A stretch of DNA of 64,000 bases, from contig NC_135071.1 in the NCBI RefSeq assembly GCF_051401765.1, forward strand, positions 21,292,961 to 21,356,960. The letters are read 5' to 3'. Positions 51,548 through 62,489 of this stretch are shown in pieces (the first letter of the stretch is position 1; each line of letters begins with the position of its first letter). The notes beneath the pieces were generated by a model. That model was given only the letters and a program-made list of their open reading frames with translations. It did not search any database and was not told the DNA's origin. The position numbers and the translations under genes are program-made. This DNA comes from Calliopsis andreniformis. Lineage: Eukaryota; Arthropoda; Insecta; Hymenoptera; Andrenidae.

Positions 51548-52839
51548 TTAGTGCATGTCTTTATGTTTTAAAATCCAAAAATGTTTCTTAACAGCAGCCA
51601 TTGAAATTCTTTCCGAGCTTCTCCGTTTAATTAACTGCAGTTAAGATGTAGATTATAATTTGCACAGAAAAAAAAATACATTATACAGCAAAACAAGAAA
51701 AAGAAGAAATACCTTTGAAATAAGATCTTTTGCTCCAGGTGTAATTTCTTCTGGCCATTGTATGTTTATTGTTTTTATCTTAATATAAGTTTCTTGTTGT
51801 GAGTCGCTAAGAAATGGTGGACGACCAACTAAAAATTCATAGCAAAGAATACCTAAACACCAATGATCCACATATATGTCATAAGTTTGTCCTGTTACTA
51901 TTTCTGGTGGCAAATAATCCAATGTTCCACATAATGTATTTCTCCTATAATCATTAGTACTCTTGATAATGTTTTCTTTATCTCTCTTTATTTGGCCTCC
52001 TTATATAAAATGTTTTCAAATATACTAACTTGGACGATGGTGCATGAACAGACCACCCAAAATCAGCCAATTTAACATCACCTTCGTAGGTCAATAACAA
52101 GTTCTCTGGTTTTATATCTCTATGAATTACATTATTCCTGTGACAATATTCTAAAGCATCAGCCACCTGATAAGTATATTTTGCAGATCTAAGGAGAAAA
52201 ATAAAACCTTTTTAATTGTATATATCAGAACACACTAAAATTTTTTCTGAAACTACATACAAATGTTCGTTAAATCTTTCATTTGGTTGACGTTTTAATT
52301 CTTTGTACAATTCTCCCCTGGCTGCAAATTCCAATACAAGATAGATGCGCTTATGATCATGAAAATACGTTAACATTTGAAGAATATGAGGATGTCTGAA
52401 AATAATACATATTTACATATATAAAGAAAATTAATTTATAATTATGAAATAATATGTTTACCTTAAATGGGTTTGAATTTCTATTTCACGCATTACTTGT
52501 TTCTCCACACGTCCTTTCATCAATTCTACTTTATACAATGTCTTTAAAGCTACCATATACTGTGTGGTTTTTTCTCTAGCTAAATAAACACGGCCAAACT
52601 TGCCACGGCCTAAAGGTGCACCAATTTCAAAATCATCTAAACTCCACTGATATCTATGAACCAATGTTATTTATTTTTTGTAATATGTAAGTACAATATT
52701 CAAGAAGAAAGATAATTACGATATACCTGGGACCTCTGGCTTCAACATGTTCTTCCATCTTATACAAAGTATCAAGAACAATTTCTTTATAATCAGATGG
52801 AACATTAGAGGGAAGTTTAAATATTTCAGTATGAACCAT
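51548..52839 (-). CDS. aurB: Aurora B-type mitotic serine/threonine kinase
   Basis: Six exons, 52839-52727, 52653-52462, 52395-52261, 52188-52030, 51944-51713 and 51634-51548, join in frame to 305 residues. The kinase core is complete: glycine loop [12 protein letters not shown], lysine in MVALKTLYK (K75), [11 protein letters not shown] (catalytic D171), DFG at 189-191, activation-loop [13 protein letters not shown] with T203 as the autophosphorylation site. The short N-terminus (about 45 residues) and RGELYKEL point to Aurora B rather than Aurora A. Aurora B is the catalytic subunit of the chromosomal passenger complex with INCENP, Survivin and Borealin and corrects kinetochore attachments. 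An insertion ([14 protein letters not shown] region) makes the hinge-following helix slightly unlike vertebrate proteins. AATAAA overlaps the stop codon on the minus strand. The gene is head-to-head with calcineurin B and tail-to-tail with PUS10. Confidence 0.95.
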
Positions 52840-53628
52840 CGTCGATTATACCTTAAAACAAACAATTTTCTTGCGTATGTATTCAATATATCTCTGACTA
52901 CAACAAACATACATGTAATTATATTTTCATTAATGACTTGCATACGTTATAACAGTGCTCGTTAACAGTACTTTTCCACATTAAATATCTTCCAAATCAA
53001 TAGTTTTCAAAAAATAACTCAATCGCAGTTATGTACTCACAACAATTTCCGATAAACCCGATTCTCTGTTTCCCTCCATTTAACTGACACTTTTTGTTCA
53101 AATCAATTCAAATCTTTGAACACGATTTATAGATTGAGGCGACATCTGCAGCACAAAAAGGTGTACTACACTTTTAATTGAAAAAATTAGAATAACATTC
53201 TTGTGCGTATGTGTTACCTACCTACCTACTTATTACTTTCAGTTCAAAAAATCCTATTAAGGATAAAATTCAAAATGATTTCTCACGCAAATCATATAAT
53301 TCAAAATAATTATTAAATTTCCAAATGTTTTCATAAAAACGGATAAATTATTCGTATGCGTATGCACGTACAATCTCCATACATAATCATACACGTTCGA
53401 TATTGTATGTACGACGTATGTGTGTATGCACATGTGTATACACATGCATACACACGCACACACATTATGTAGATCGCAATCGCAATTCTGCTCGCAGTTT
53501 TCTATCTATATTTCGTATTTTCCATTGATCATTATATTATCAGACATCAACCATAAAACAGTGTCTGCTGATCAGTTTTGACGGTTTGTACTGAGTATCT
53601 GACAGAAGCTCCTTGAATTTAATTTACA
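52840..53628. promoter_or_regulatory. Bidirectional promoter region, Aurora B / calcineurin B
   Basis: 789 bp between the two start codons. Contains a large near-perfect palindrome (53421-53456) and the segment GGCGACATCTGCAGCAC near 53138. The Aurora gene probably has a noncoding first exon here, since GT-like sites lie around 53035-53045, but this could not be fixed. Confidence 0.5.
53421..53456. repeat. Inverted repeat (palindrome) of 8+8-bp arms
   Basis: The centre CATGTGTATACACATG (53431-53446) is a perfect 16-bp palindrome. It is extended by TGTGTATG on the left and CATACACA on the right, with a 2-base bulge on the left arm. It is made largely of alternating purine-pyrimidine. Confidence 0.85.
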
Positions 53629-54911
53629 ATGGTAATTAAACATTTTCAAATTCGAATTACTCATACCACTACGTAATAACAAATTAAAGTATTATGACAT
53701 GGTTATTCTATTTCTATTAGCTTTTTCTAAGAAAAACATCACTCTACGTGTTATCGTTAATCAAAAAAGATTTAATCAAAAAATAATAAATTGTATATTT
53801 CTTTTTCACTTTCTTCCTTTTTTTTAGGGTAATGAAAGCTCGCTGCCTATGGAATTATGTTCAAACTGTAAGTCAATATTGGATATTATTTTTGGTACAT
53901 TCAAATAACCTATTTACTCTTTCATCGAGTTTTTCCAATCGTATTAATTATTATTTTAATCGCCTCATAGTCTTTTAAAACACATTATGATATCCTTTTG
54001 TGCGAGATTTAATAGAAATTGTTGCTAACAACTCGAAAATAATTTTGTTTCATTCGTGTTAATTATGTACTGCTTCTGATTTATTTTTATCACCAACTAA
54101 ACATAGCACCTATAAAGTTGCAGACACAGTGGTTTGTTTCTTCTTTATTGCACTATAGTATGGTGTTACATATTTGTGTATCTTATCATGAGTTTATGAA
54201 TTAATAAAGCATAATGTTATTATCGGTACTATTATTCTGCTACTTTTGCATCGACAAGATATTCTTTTAACCCAAAATATCAATATCCCAGTTGACGTAG
54301 ATGAAATTAGAAGATTGGGGAAACGTTTTCGTAAGTTAGATCTGGATAATAGTGGTGCCTTGAGCATCGATGAATTTATGTCATTACCAGAATTGCAACA
54401 AAATCCCTTAGTCCAACGTGTGATAGATATATTTGATGCAGACGGTAATGGGGAAGTAGATTTTAAAGAGTTTATTCATGGTGTTTCTCAGTTCAGTGTT
54501 AAGGTATGTATAGCTTATAATGTGTAATAAAGAAAGGAATTGTAACAATATGCTTAAAAATATTTTTATCTTTCTTTGTATAGGGTGATAAAGAAAGCAA
54601 ATTACGATTTGCATTTAGAATTTATGATATGGATAATGACGGTTTCATAAGCAATGGAGAATTGTTCCAAGTATTGAAAATGATGGTAGGAAATAATTTG
54701 AAGGATACACAGCTTCAACAAATTGTTGACAAGACAATACTGTTTGCTGACAAAGATGAAGATGGCAAAATTAGTTTTGAAGAATTTTGTTCTGTAAGTA
54801 CTGACTTTGAAAGTATTAGAACTAAAATAACTATACGATATGTTCGTTATGTATTAATTTCAGGTTGTTGGTAACACAGATATTCATAAGAAGATGGTGG
54901 TTGATGTTTAA
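53629..54911 (+). CDS. CanB: Calcineurin subunit B, Ca2+-binding regulatory subunit of PP2B
   Basis: Exons 53629-53631, 53828-53867, 54292-54503, 54584-54793 and 54864-54911 join in frame to exactly 170 residues, the usual length. The first coding exon holds only the ATG. The protein starts [14 protein letters not shown], giving the Gly-2 myristoylation site. Four EF-hands are complete: [39 protein letters not shown] and [21 protein letters not shown] and [20 protein letters not shown] are nearly invariant, and it ends HKKMVVDV. It binds the calcineurin A helix and makes the phosphatase Ca2+/calmodulin-responsive, at the membrane and in the cytosol. The acceptor at 54291 was chosen by phase and by the family sequence (FDVDEIRRL). 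Confidence 0.97.
53868..54291 (+). other. Calcineurin B intron 2
   Basis: AT-rich intron of 424 bp starting GTAAGT and ending ATCCCAG. No exon or RNA gene recognised. Confidence 0.85.
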
Positions 54912-55893
54912 ACGAAGTTTGTAAAGAAAGATATTAAATTCTGATAAATGGTAACACTAATTTGACTTTATAAATTCACTACTAATATTAACAGATGTAT
55001 CAAATAATTACAAATAAGAAAATTATGTAGGGTAAAAATGCGATCGTTAATAAGCCTTCGATCGAGCCAATACAAGTGCATAAGTTTACCATCGTTAAAA
55101 TTTTTCTAGAGTACAACGTATATTAGTGTTTATTAACTACTAACTTTCTAATATTGTGCACATCCGCTACTTACCAGGAAACATTAATTTTCCTTTACAC
55201 GTGCATGTCCCTTTGTTATATTCTAATTTATAATTTAAATTAATTAACATTTAAAAATTGCGCAGTTGTTTTAGAAAAACTTTCGAAATGCGATCGCATT
55301 AAATTATTTTCTTAGCCGTAAATATGTTTTAATATTGATACTTTCTGTGCTTTAGTAACGTGCAATGTATCTAGGGAAAATGTTTAGTTTCTCAATGGAA
55401 TCTCGTTAGAATTAGAAGATTGGGAACATTCTATTTATATTAAACTGTATTGTATTAAACGTTACGTATAATGAATCTCAAAAGTTTCTAATAAGTTTCA
55501 ATATAAATTTTATATTGTATATTTTTTAAACTGTTATTAATTGTGCATTCAAAAGAATCCCACATTATTTGGTCAATTGTTTGTGATATCGGAAAACTTC
55601 CGTATTAGAAAAATAAATCTTGTAGAAATCTGTTTTTACTACAATCATAAATAAGACTGAAATGCAAATAAAACATTTGTATCTTTCGAATGCACAATTA
55701 CTTTTCAATAATTATGTTCCTTCATTGCGTGATTATTAAGAAAAATAGCCTATTATTAAATATAAAGATTTATGTAAAATGTATCGTATCATTTTACTTT
55801 ATCGTATGGTTAATCATATATTGCGCGCGCGCGTATATTTATTTATGTGTGTGTGTGTGTGTGTGCATGTATGTTATGTATGTGCGCACACAC

Positions 55894-55929
<36 letters not shown>

Positions 55930-56623
55930 ATATATACATGTTATATAAAATCTTAATGTCCAATGCAAGTTCAAAATCGTAAGCTATGTTGAAATAAATC
56001 TATGTAATATAAAATATAAGTAATCTATGAAATTTAATGTTTAGTTATATGCATGTAGATACTTTCTTAATTCTTATTCAATGTCGTTAACCGTTATTGT
56101 TCTACCATATTTCATTTATTCTGCCTCTACATTTAATAATCTAAAAAATAAAAAAATTATTTTAGCATATTTTCTGAAATCAAATTGAAAGATTCTATGT
56201 TTGTATGTGTGGATGGATGTATGTATGTATAGGCATATACACATCATACCTAAATAGCATTGGTGATACTAAACTTTAACAACAATACCATATAAAAGAT
56301 TGAAGTATGTTTAAGAGTCAATTCTTACTTTATGCAAAATATAATTCTATTATTACATCAATTACAATAAACTTGAGTTGAGTTGAATGAAACGCTGTCA
56401 AGATGACATCTTTTAGAAAGATTGGTAGCCCTGTTCCAACCTCCCACCCTCCTACCGGCCTTCACTTCATTGTTGCTGTTTAGTACCCGGTGTGTTTGCG
56501 TTTTTCGTTGTTTCTTTACATACAAAGTTTCATCACAGCAAGTTTTAACAGGTTCGAAAAGAAGAAAGGTGTCGTCGAAAATTCTTTGGTGGTTAAAGAA
56601 GGCTGAGGGGGTATCAGAGAAAG
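54912..56623. other. Calcineurin B 3' region and PPP4R2 5' region
   Basis: About 1.7 kb without coding exons. The left part is likely calcineurin B 3' UTR, with AATAAA at 55612-55617. A GC/GT/CA alternating repeat lies at 55822-55926 and a TATG repeat at about 56200-56230. The PPP4R2 promoter and leader probably lie in 56300-56623. Confidence 0.6.
55822..55926. repeat. (GC)n, (GT)n and (CA)n alternating repeats
   Basis: GCGCGCGCGCG at 55823-55833, a (GT)n run at 55846-55864 and a (CA)n run at 55886-55926 form opposing GT and CA arms around a TATG core. Confidence 0.95.
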
Positions 56624-58573
56624 ATGGAGAATTTGGAGGAGGTATTACAGGCGCTGGACGAGTTTCAGAAAATGCGTCCAAGCGAAATACCTCGAGAACT
56701 TGAGGACTATTTATGTTGGGTCGCGAAAACCGGTGATCCCGTTTATCAGTGGTCACTGATCAAAACACTCTTCAGAGAGAAACTTACACGTGTAATGACC
56801 GACTTCTACGAGAGCTGTCCAACTCTAGATCTCGCACCTTGTCCGAATGTCGACAATTTCAATTATGACACGATGAAAAGTAATCTTTTGGAGCGTTTAG
56901 AATCTTTTGCAAACGCTCCGTTCACAGTTCAACGAATTTGCGAACTATTGACGGATCCACGTAAGCAGTACAGCAGAGTTGATAAGTTTATGCGTGCCAT
57001 TGAGAAGAACATTTTAGTTGTTTCAACGAGAGAGCCAGGACCTATAGCCAGAAGGAATGAGAATGGAGATGGTATGGTCAATGGATCTATAGAGGAAGAA
57101 ACTGCTGTGACCCAACCTCCTCAAGACGTAGAAATGGAATATTGGGAAAAAGATTGTCCTTCCACTGTTACAATTAGTGTACACACTGTTGAGAATGAAG
57201 CTCCATTATTACATACCATTATACCAAGCACAGCTGTAGTGAAAAATGTATTTGGTTCAGATGAAAGTTCGCACGAAAAAGTAGAATCAATGCCCACCAA
57301 AGTTGACTCCGTTGTTGGATCCAATTTTGTACCTACTACCTCAGAGTTTTCTGCTGTTTCAAATTTAACCTCTCAGACACAGACTCAAGACCCACAAATA
57401 GGACCTACTATACAAAATTTGTCAACTATAGTTCCAGAAGCTCCTGAAATAGTTGCAGATGTTCCAGAAGCTATCATGAACGAAGACACTAGTTCTCAGC
57501 CTAGTTTAGATTTAGAGAATGAGGATGGAGATACATCTGACTCTAATAGAAAATTACAAACTACTTTCCAAACAAAAGATTTTGACTCCAGTGAAAATAA
57601 GTCTTCAAAATTTTATACAGATAATTCTAAAATAAATGAAAAAACAGAAATTGCAACACAGATGCTCGAACAACAGGAATCAACAAAAAGTAATGATATG
57701 TTAATAAAATCGAATGTTGAACCAAAAATACCATTGAATAACAAGGAATGTGACAGTGAAGTTGTCGAAAAACTTCTAAATACTTCTAAAGACAATTTGG
57801 GGGATACGATAAAGATAAATACAGAGGTAGAAAACATGCAAACGGTTATCGATGGATCCCGCGGAAATATAGAAAACAAGGAAGTACTTTCTTCAGAAAA
57901 TTCTAGTAGGAGAAACACATCTTCGATAAATAATCCAGATAAATCTGAAGATACTTTACTCTTGCCAGACGCTGAAACAAATTTAATAGAATCTACATCT
58001 GCAAGCACATCCAAGGATATACCTCTAGATGTTGATGGTTTGAGAAATCAGCATAGAGAAGCAGAATTGATAGAAGATCCTAAACCTATAGTGGAAAAAT
58101 CATTTTCTAATGATAATATAACAGACAGTTTCAGTGAAGACAAAAATAATTTGGTTACAACTGAAGCTGTAGAAAATGAGACCAGAATAATAAAATCTGT
58201 AGTACCTGATTCAATTCCTATTGTAGAAGAACCAAAAGATGCACAAGCTGCCAACATAATAGTGGAGGACACCTCACCAGTGGTTGAAATATTAGAAGAA
58301 TCTGAAAATGAAAGCCCTATAATTGTGTCTCAACCAGAATGTGAAAATAAAATGTCAATGGAAAATAGTGACATAACAGAGTTGCAAGGTAATGATGTGA
58401 CTACTACTATGTTTAAAGTAGAAAATAATGATACAATAATGGGAAATACTACGAATCAAAAAGGACAAGAAGAAGTAGAGTTAATGGATGTAGATGATGA
58501 AGAATCTTTGTCAGTGTTTCAACAAGATGATGAACCAATGGAACAAGAAACAGCACATACATCTCAAAGTTAA
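56624..58573 (+). CDS. PPP4R2r: PPP4R2, regulatory subunit 2 of protein phosphatase 4
   Basis: A single uninterrupted frame codes 649 residues. The first 140 match the PPP4R2 domain: EFQKMRPSEIPRELEDYLCW, VAKTGDPVYQWSLIKTLF, LAPCPNVDNFNYDTMKSN, then PFTVQRICELLTDPRKQY and RVDKFMRAIEKNILVVST. The remaining 500 residues are acidic, Ser/Thr/Asn/Glu-rich and without fold, as in other members, and end with DDEPMEQE, a motif shared with the vertebrate protein. PPP4R2 targets the PP4 catalytic subunit, with PPP4R3, to centrosomes and to repair and spliceosomal (SMN) substrates. The start is the first ATG of the frame, in a good context (GAAAGATGGAG). No intron is seen in the coding region. The gene symbol is the fly name as I recall it. 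Confidence 0.93.
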   Translation: MENLEEVLQALDEFQKMRPSEIPRELEDYLCWVAKTGDPVYQWSLIKTLFREKLTRVMTDFYESCPTLDLAPCPNVDNFNYDTMKSNLLERLESFANAPFTVQRICELLTDPRKQYSRVDKFMRAIEKNILVVSTREPGPIARRNENGDGMVNGSIEEETAVTQPPQDVEMEYWEKDCPSTVTISVHTVENEAPLLHTIIPSTAVVKNVFGSDESSHEKVESMPTKVDSVVGSNFVPTTSEFSAVSNLTSQTQTQDPQIGPTIQNLSTIVPEAPEIVADVPEAIMNEDTSSQPSLDLENEDGDTSDSNRKLQTTFQTKDFDSSENKSSKFYTDNSKINEKTEIATQMLEQQESTKSNDMLIKSNVEPKIPLNNKECDSEVVEKLLNTSKDNLGDTIKINTEVENMQTVIDGSRGNIENKEVLSSENSSRRNTSSINNPDKSEDTLLLPDAETNLIESTSASTSKDIPLDVDGLRNQHREAELIEDPKPIVEKSFSNDNITDSFSEDKNNLVTTEAVENETRIIKSVVPDSIPIVEEPKDAQAANIIVEDTSPVVEILEESENESPIIVSQPECENKMSMENSDITELQGNDVTTTMFKVENNDTIMGNTTNQKGQEEVELMDVDDEESLSVFQQDDEPMEQETAHTSQS

Positions 58574-60384
58574 TAAAATGTAAGAAGAGGGCCCTATTAC
58601 TGTTAATGCTTAAGTTTTATTTTAGCAAAAAAATGACAAGAGAATGCAGGAAAACAAATTTGTCTATGCATCTATGCAAATCTGTACTATAATCGGAGTA
58701 TGATTTGTTACAATTTTGTTAACAAGTATAATTTGCCATTATAAAAAATATTACATCATTGAATTTCTGTTTACAATCGAATTTAGAGTAAATTTTGGTA
58801 TTTACTGTAGAGAAAGTTGTTTATATGAATTTCTAAGCTCCTGTAGAAAGCAAAACACTGCCTATTCCCAAAAACGTTTATAATATTAATGACCAGTTTG
58901 AATCGTGATTTGGGTTTCAGCTCGAATCAGTTTGTAAAAGACCTCACCACGGATTTATACAGATGAAGTTTCTATTTAGGGTACGGCTGTGCTTGGGACT
59001 GGAGCATATGAAATTCTCTAACATGGCTCCTAATAAATATGATGTGTGATAACAGTATAAACAAAGAAGCATTTTAAACATACATTCTGGTGTTTTAAAG
59101 TACTTTTTTTTTTTTATTGGTAAGTTGGAGCTAGTTGCATGTATGACCACAGATTTGAATTGTGTTCCACATGAATATTGAACATGTTCAATGATCTTAC
59201 ATATAGATATCCTTCGAAGTTTTACCAAATACTTGATAAATTATTTGACGACTCGGAAAACCCGTTAATTTCGAAAGATTAACATCTGTTAGAAATAGAT
59301 TTGTGTAGAGAGGACTGAAGACTATGAATGTTCCAATTGTACTAAGCATAAATGGAATTCAAATGTTGATTCCATTTTATTGATAAAGAAATGTCTTTAT
59401 TACACATATTTTCTACGAATATACAAAATTTAAACATAGCAAGGATAAAAAGTGTGTCTTTTATTCTAATTAAGATGCTACTGTTCTCCTTTATGCCTTA
59501 CTATGTTGTTTTTGATAATAGAAAAGAATGTTAGTTAAACACCTAATTGGCAATGCGAGAAGTTTAATATATCCTATTTTCTCTCATAAAGGAAAAGTGT
59601 ATTTAATAAGCCCGTGTGTATAAGTTTAAGGTTCCATTAATTTAACTAAAATAAATAATTTGTCTCCAATCATTTGCATTAAATATTTTTACAGAGACAC
59701 GAGCGTAACGGTAGATTATCCAGATGTAATTGTAGTAAAACAGAATGTTAATTTAAAAACGATATAGATCGACGATATAAGATATTACATTGAAAACTGA
59801 AATAGCAGTGTACATTATTTTATAGGAAAATATATTAAAAATTATTACCAAAGTGGAATTATTTATAATTACCTACCTTTATACCCTAGATTCAAAAAAA
59901 CTACGTACATGTATGGTTACTTGGCTTATACACATGTCAAGTCACACACATATTAATATATTTATGCATCAACACAAATTCTTTTAGGGTATAAAATATA
60001 AATAAAAGCACATTGAACATATTTAATTTTTATACTCTGAAGTTACTTTATATATTCTGAAGTTTCTTTATATACTCTTTGTCGGTGAAGACCAGGCAAA
60101 GGAATAATAAAAATCGGCGATTGTAACATTACTTGAAGCTTTCTTAAAACTGAACAGGTGGTGTATAGGATCCCTTAACAATTAAGATGTAATTAATGGA
60201 TTACAGAATAACTCATTGTATTTCAAAAATTAAATTAATAAATTTACTAATTATTTATTACAAATTTTCTATGATTTTTATAACCTTTATGCACATTGTT
60301 AATTTAGAATTACGAAGCAACCTTTTTACTTAACAATATGTACAGATATTAAAGTTATCTCCGATGTTCATTCAAATTCACAAT
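58574..60384. other. Convergent 3' regions of PPP4R2 and ABCB10
   Basis: About 1.8 kb of AT-rich sequence with no recognised gene. A poly(T) run of 14 lies at about 59104-59117. A 94-codon minus-strand frame at 58944-59228 shows no family resemblance. Confidence 0.6.
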
Positions 60385-62489
60385 CTAAGTGAACATTTGA
60401 TGTTGAACTAGTTTATTAAAGTAACTATCCTTTAAACTCATAAGTTCCTTGTATGTCCCACTTTCTGTCACTTGTCCTTGGTTTAAAACTACAATTCTAT
60501 TTGCGTTTTTTATCGTACTTAGCCTATGAGCTATAGTCAATACTGTTCGCCCTTTAACGGCTTTTTCTAAAGCTTTCTGTACAAAATGTTCACTTTCTGC
60601 ATCTAACGCGCTTGTTGCTTCATCCAGAATTAAGATTTTTGGTTCCTAAATATAAATCAATGTAAAACATTCATATGTGAACATGTAGCGGTTATTCTTA
60701 CCTTTATTAGCGCTCTAGCAATAGCGACTCTTTGTTTTTGTCCACCGCTAAGAGTAACACCTTTTTCCCCGACCATCGTATCCAAACCATCTGGCATATT
60801 TTTTGCGAAGTCCAAAACGTGTGCACGTCTCGCTACATCTTCTACATCATATTTTGTCGGATCTTTTGCTCCGTATAATATATTTTCCCTGATTGTACCG
60901 CTGAAAAGTATTGGCTCCTGAGGCACAATACTGATTTGTGATTTTACCCATACAGGGTCAAGAGATTTCAGATCGTGATTGTCTAAAATTATACATCCCG
61001 AATCGGGGTCATAAAATCTTAATAAAAGCGAGGCTAGTGTAGATTTTCCTGAACCAGATGATCCAACAATAGCGATTACCATACATTTTGGGATTTTTAA
61101 ACTGAAATTTTTCAAAACCCATGTACTTTTTCTCATAGGGTAAGCAAAATTGACATTTTGGAATTCAATATCACCTGACAGTTCCCTTTCCAGAATTTTA
61201 CCACCTTGAATAGGTATTGCTGACTGTCTTTCGATCAGTTCCACTAAACGTACATTTGCACCCAGTGCTTTATTTAATTCGCTATAAAACGAAGATAATC
61301 CATTCAAAGAAATTCCTACATATACAGCATACATTAAGAAAGAATTTAAGTTTCCAATCGTAATAGATGAGTCAGAGACCATAATTCCACCGCAATACAA
61401 AACAGACAAGACAATCACATTTCCCAAGAAACCAGTTAATCCAAAAAATATTCCTTTATGTAAACTTTCTTTGTAACACAACCCAAGTGTATCTTTTAAT
61501 TGGGAATTGTAATAGTCAACTTCGCATTTTTCTTTTGCAAACGCCTTAACTGTTCTTATATTACCAATTTTTTCTTCGGCTGTTGTATTCAATACTGCTA
61601 AGCTATCTTGTATGTCTCTAGAAATTTTCTTCAAATAGCGACCAAAAATTATAGCTAAAGCAGCGGTTGGGGGTACAACAGCTAAACCAAATATAGCTAA
61701 TTTGGGTGAGGTATAGAACATCATGGACATTCCACCGATAGTCATAAAAAGGGAGCGTAGCCCATCCGAGACATTACTAGTTAATGAAGAACTAATAAGT
61801 TGTGTATCACCTGAAATAAATACAACAAAAGTAAAGTTAAGAAAAAATATTTTTATCTTTCTATTATATCGTACAAAAGAACAATACTTACCAGATAATT
61901 TGCCAACAAGTTCTCCTGTTTTACGCTTATCGAACATTGCTACTTCTTGACGAAGTAAAGCAGCGTATAGTTGTTTTCTTAAGGACTGAGTGATTCTATG
62001 CCCTGTAGTAGACATTAAATACACTCTACAGAAATTACATAGACCTCCAATGAGGAATATTCCAGATAAAAAAACACACCACCAATTAAGAGTTTCTTTT
62101 ACATTTTCTTTGTCACCTGTATTGAAGATATCGATCAGTTTTCCTACATAGAAAGGTACTGACATTGTGACTGCGGACGAGACAGCTAAGAAGGCGATAG
62201 CACCAAATAATCTCCATTTTTCTGGTGCTGCTAATATAATCAGATTTTTAAGTTCAGAAGCTTTTTTCGTTTTCGTAGTTGGATGTCTATTCGAAGAATT
62301 TAGAATCTTCGTTTCTAGAGCATTGTCTCCGCGATATCTTATTGTGGAAAGTATACATGTTTTTCCAGAAATTTTGGTCGATGGCGTTAAGCACGAATAC
62401 GACAAAGGTTTACATGCGATTGTTAAAGTACGACATCCTAATTTTTGTAGAGTAATAGTTGTTATAGAAAATCTTCGAAACAGTATCAT
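60385..62489 (-). CDS. ABCB10-type mitochondrial inner-membrane ABC half-transporter
   Basis: Three exons, 62489-61892, 61810-60702 and 60645-60385, join in frame to 655 residues. The first 80 residues are rich in Arg, Ser, Thr and Lys with few acids, like a mitochondrial presequence. Six membrane helices follow (start [16 protein letters not shown]), then the nucleotide-binding domain: Walker [10 protein letters not shown] (449-457), Q-loop [10 protein letters not shown], signature LSGGQ (553-557), Walker [13 protein letters not shown] (570s), H-loop TIAHRLS. One half-transporter per polypeptide, so it should work as a homodimer. Overall sequence is closest to ABCB10, which supports haem and redox balance in the matrix, recently linked to biliverdin export. 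ABCB8 is the main alternative but seems less likely. The first intron (61811-61891) is 81 bp and has no in-frame stop. Confidence 0.92.
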
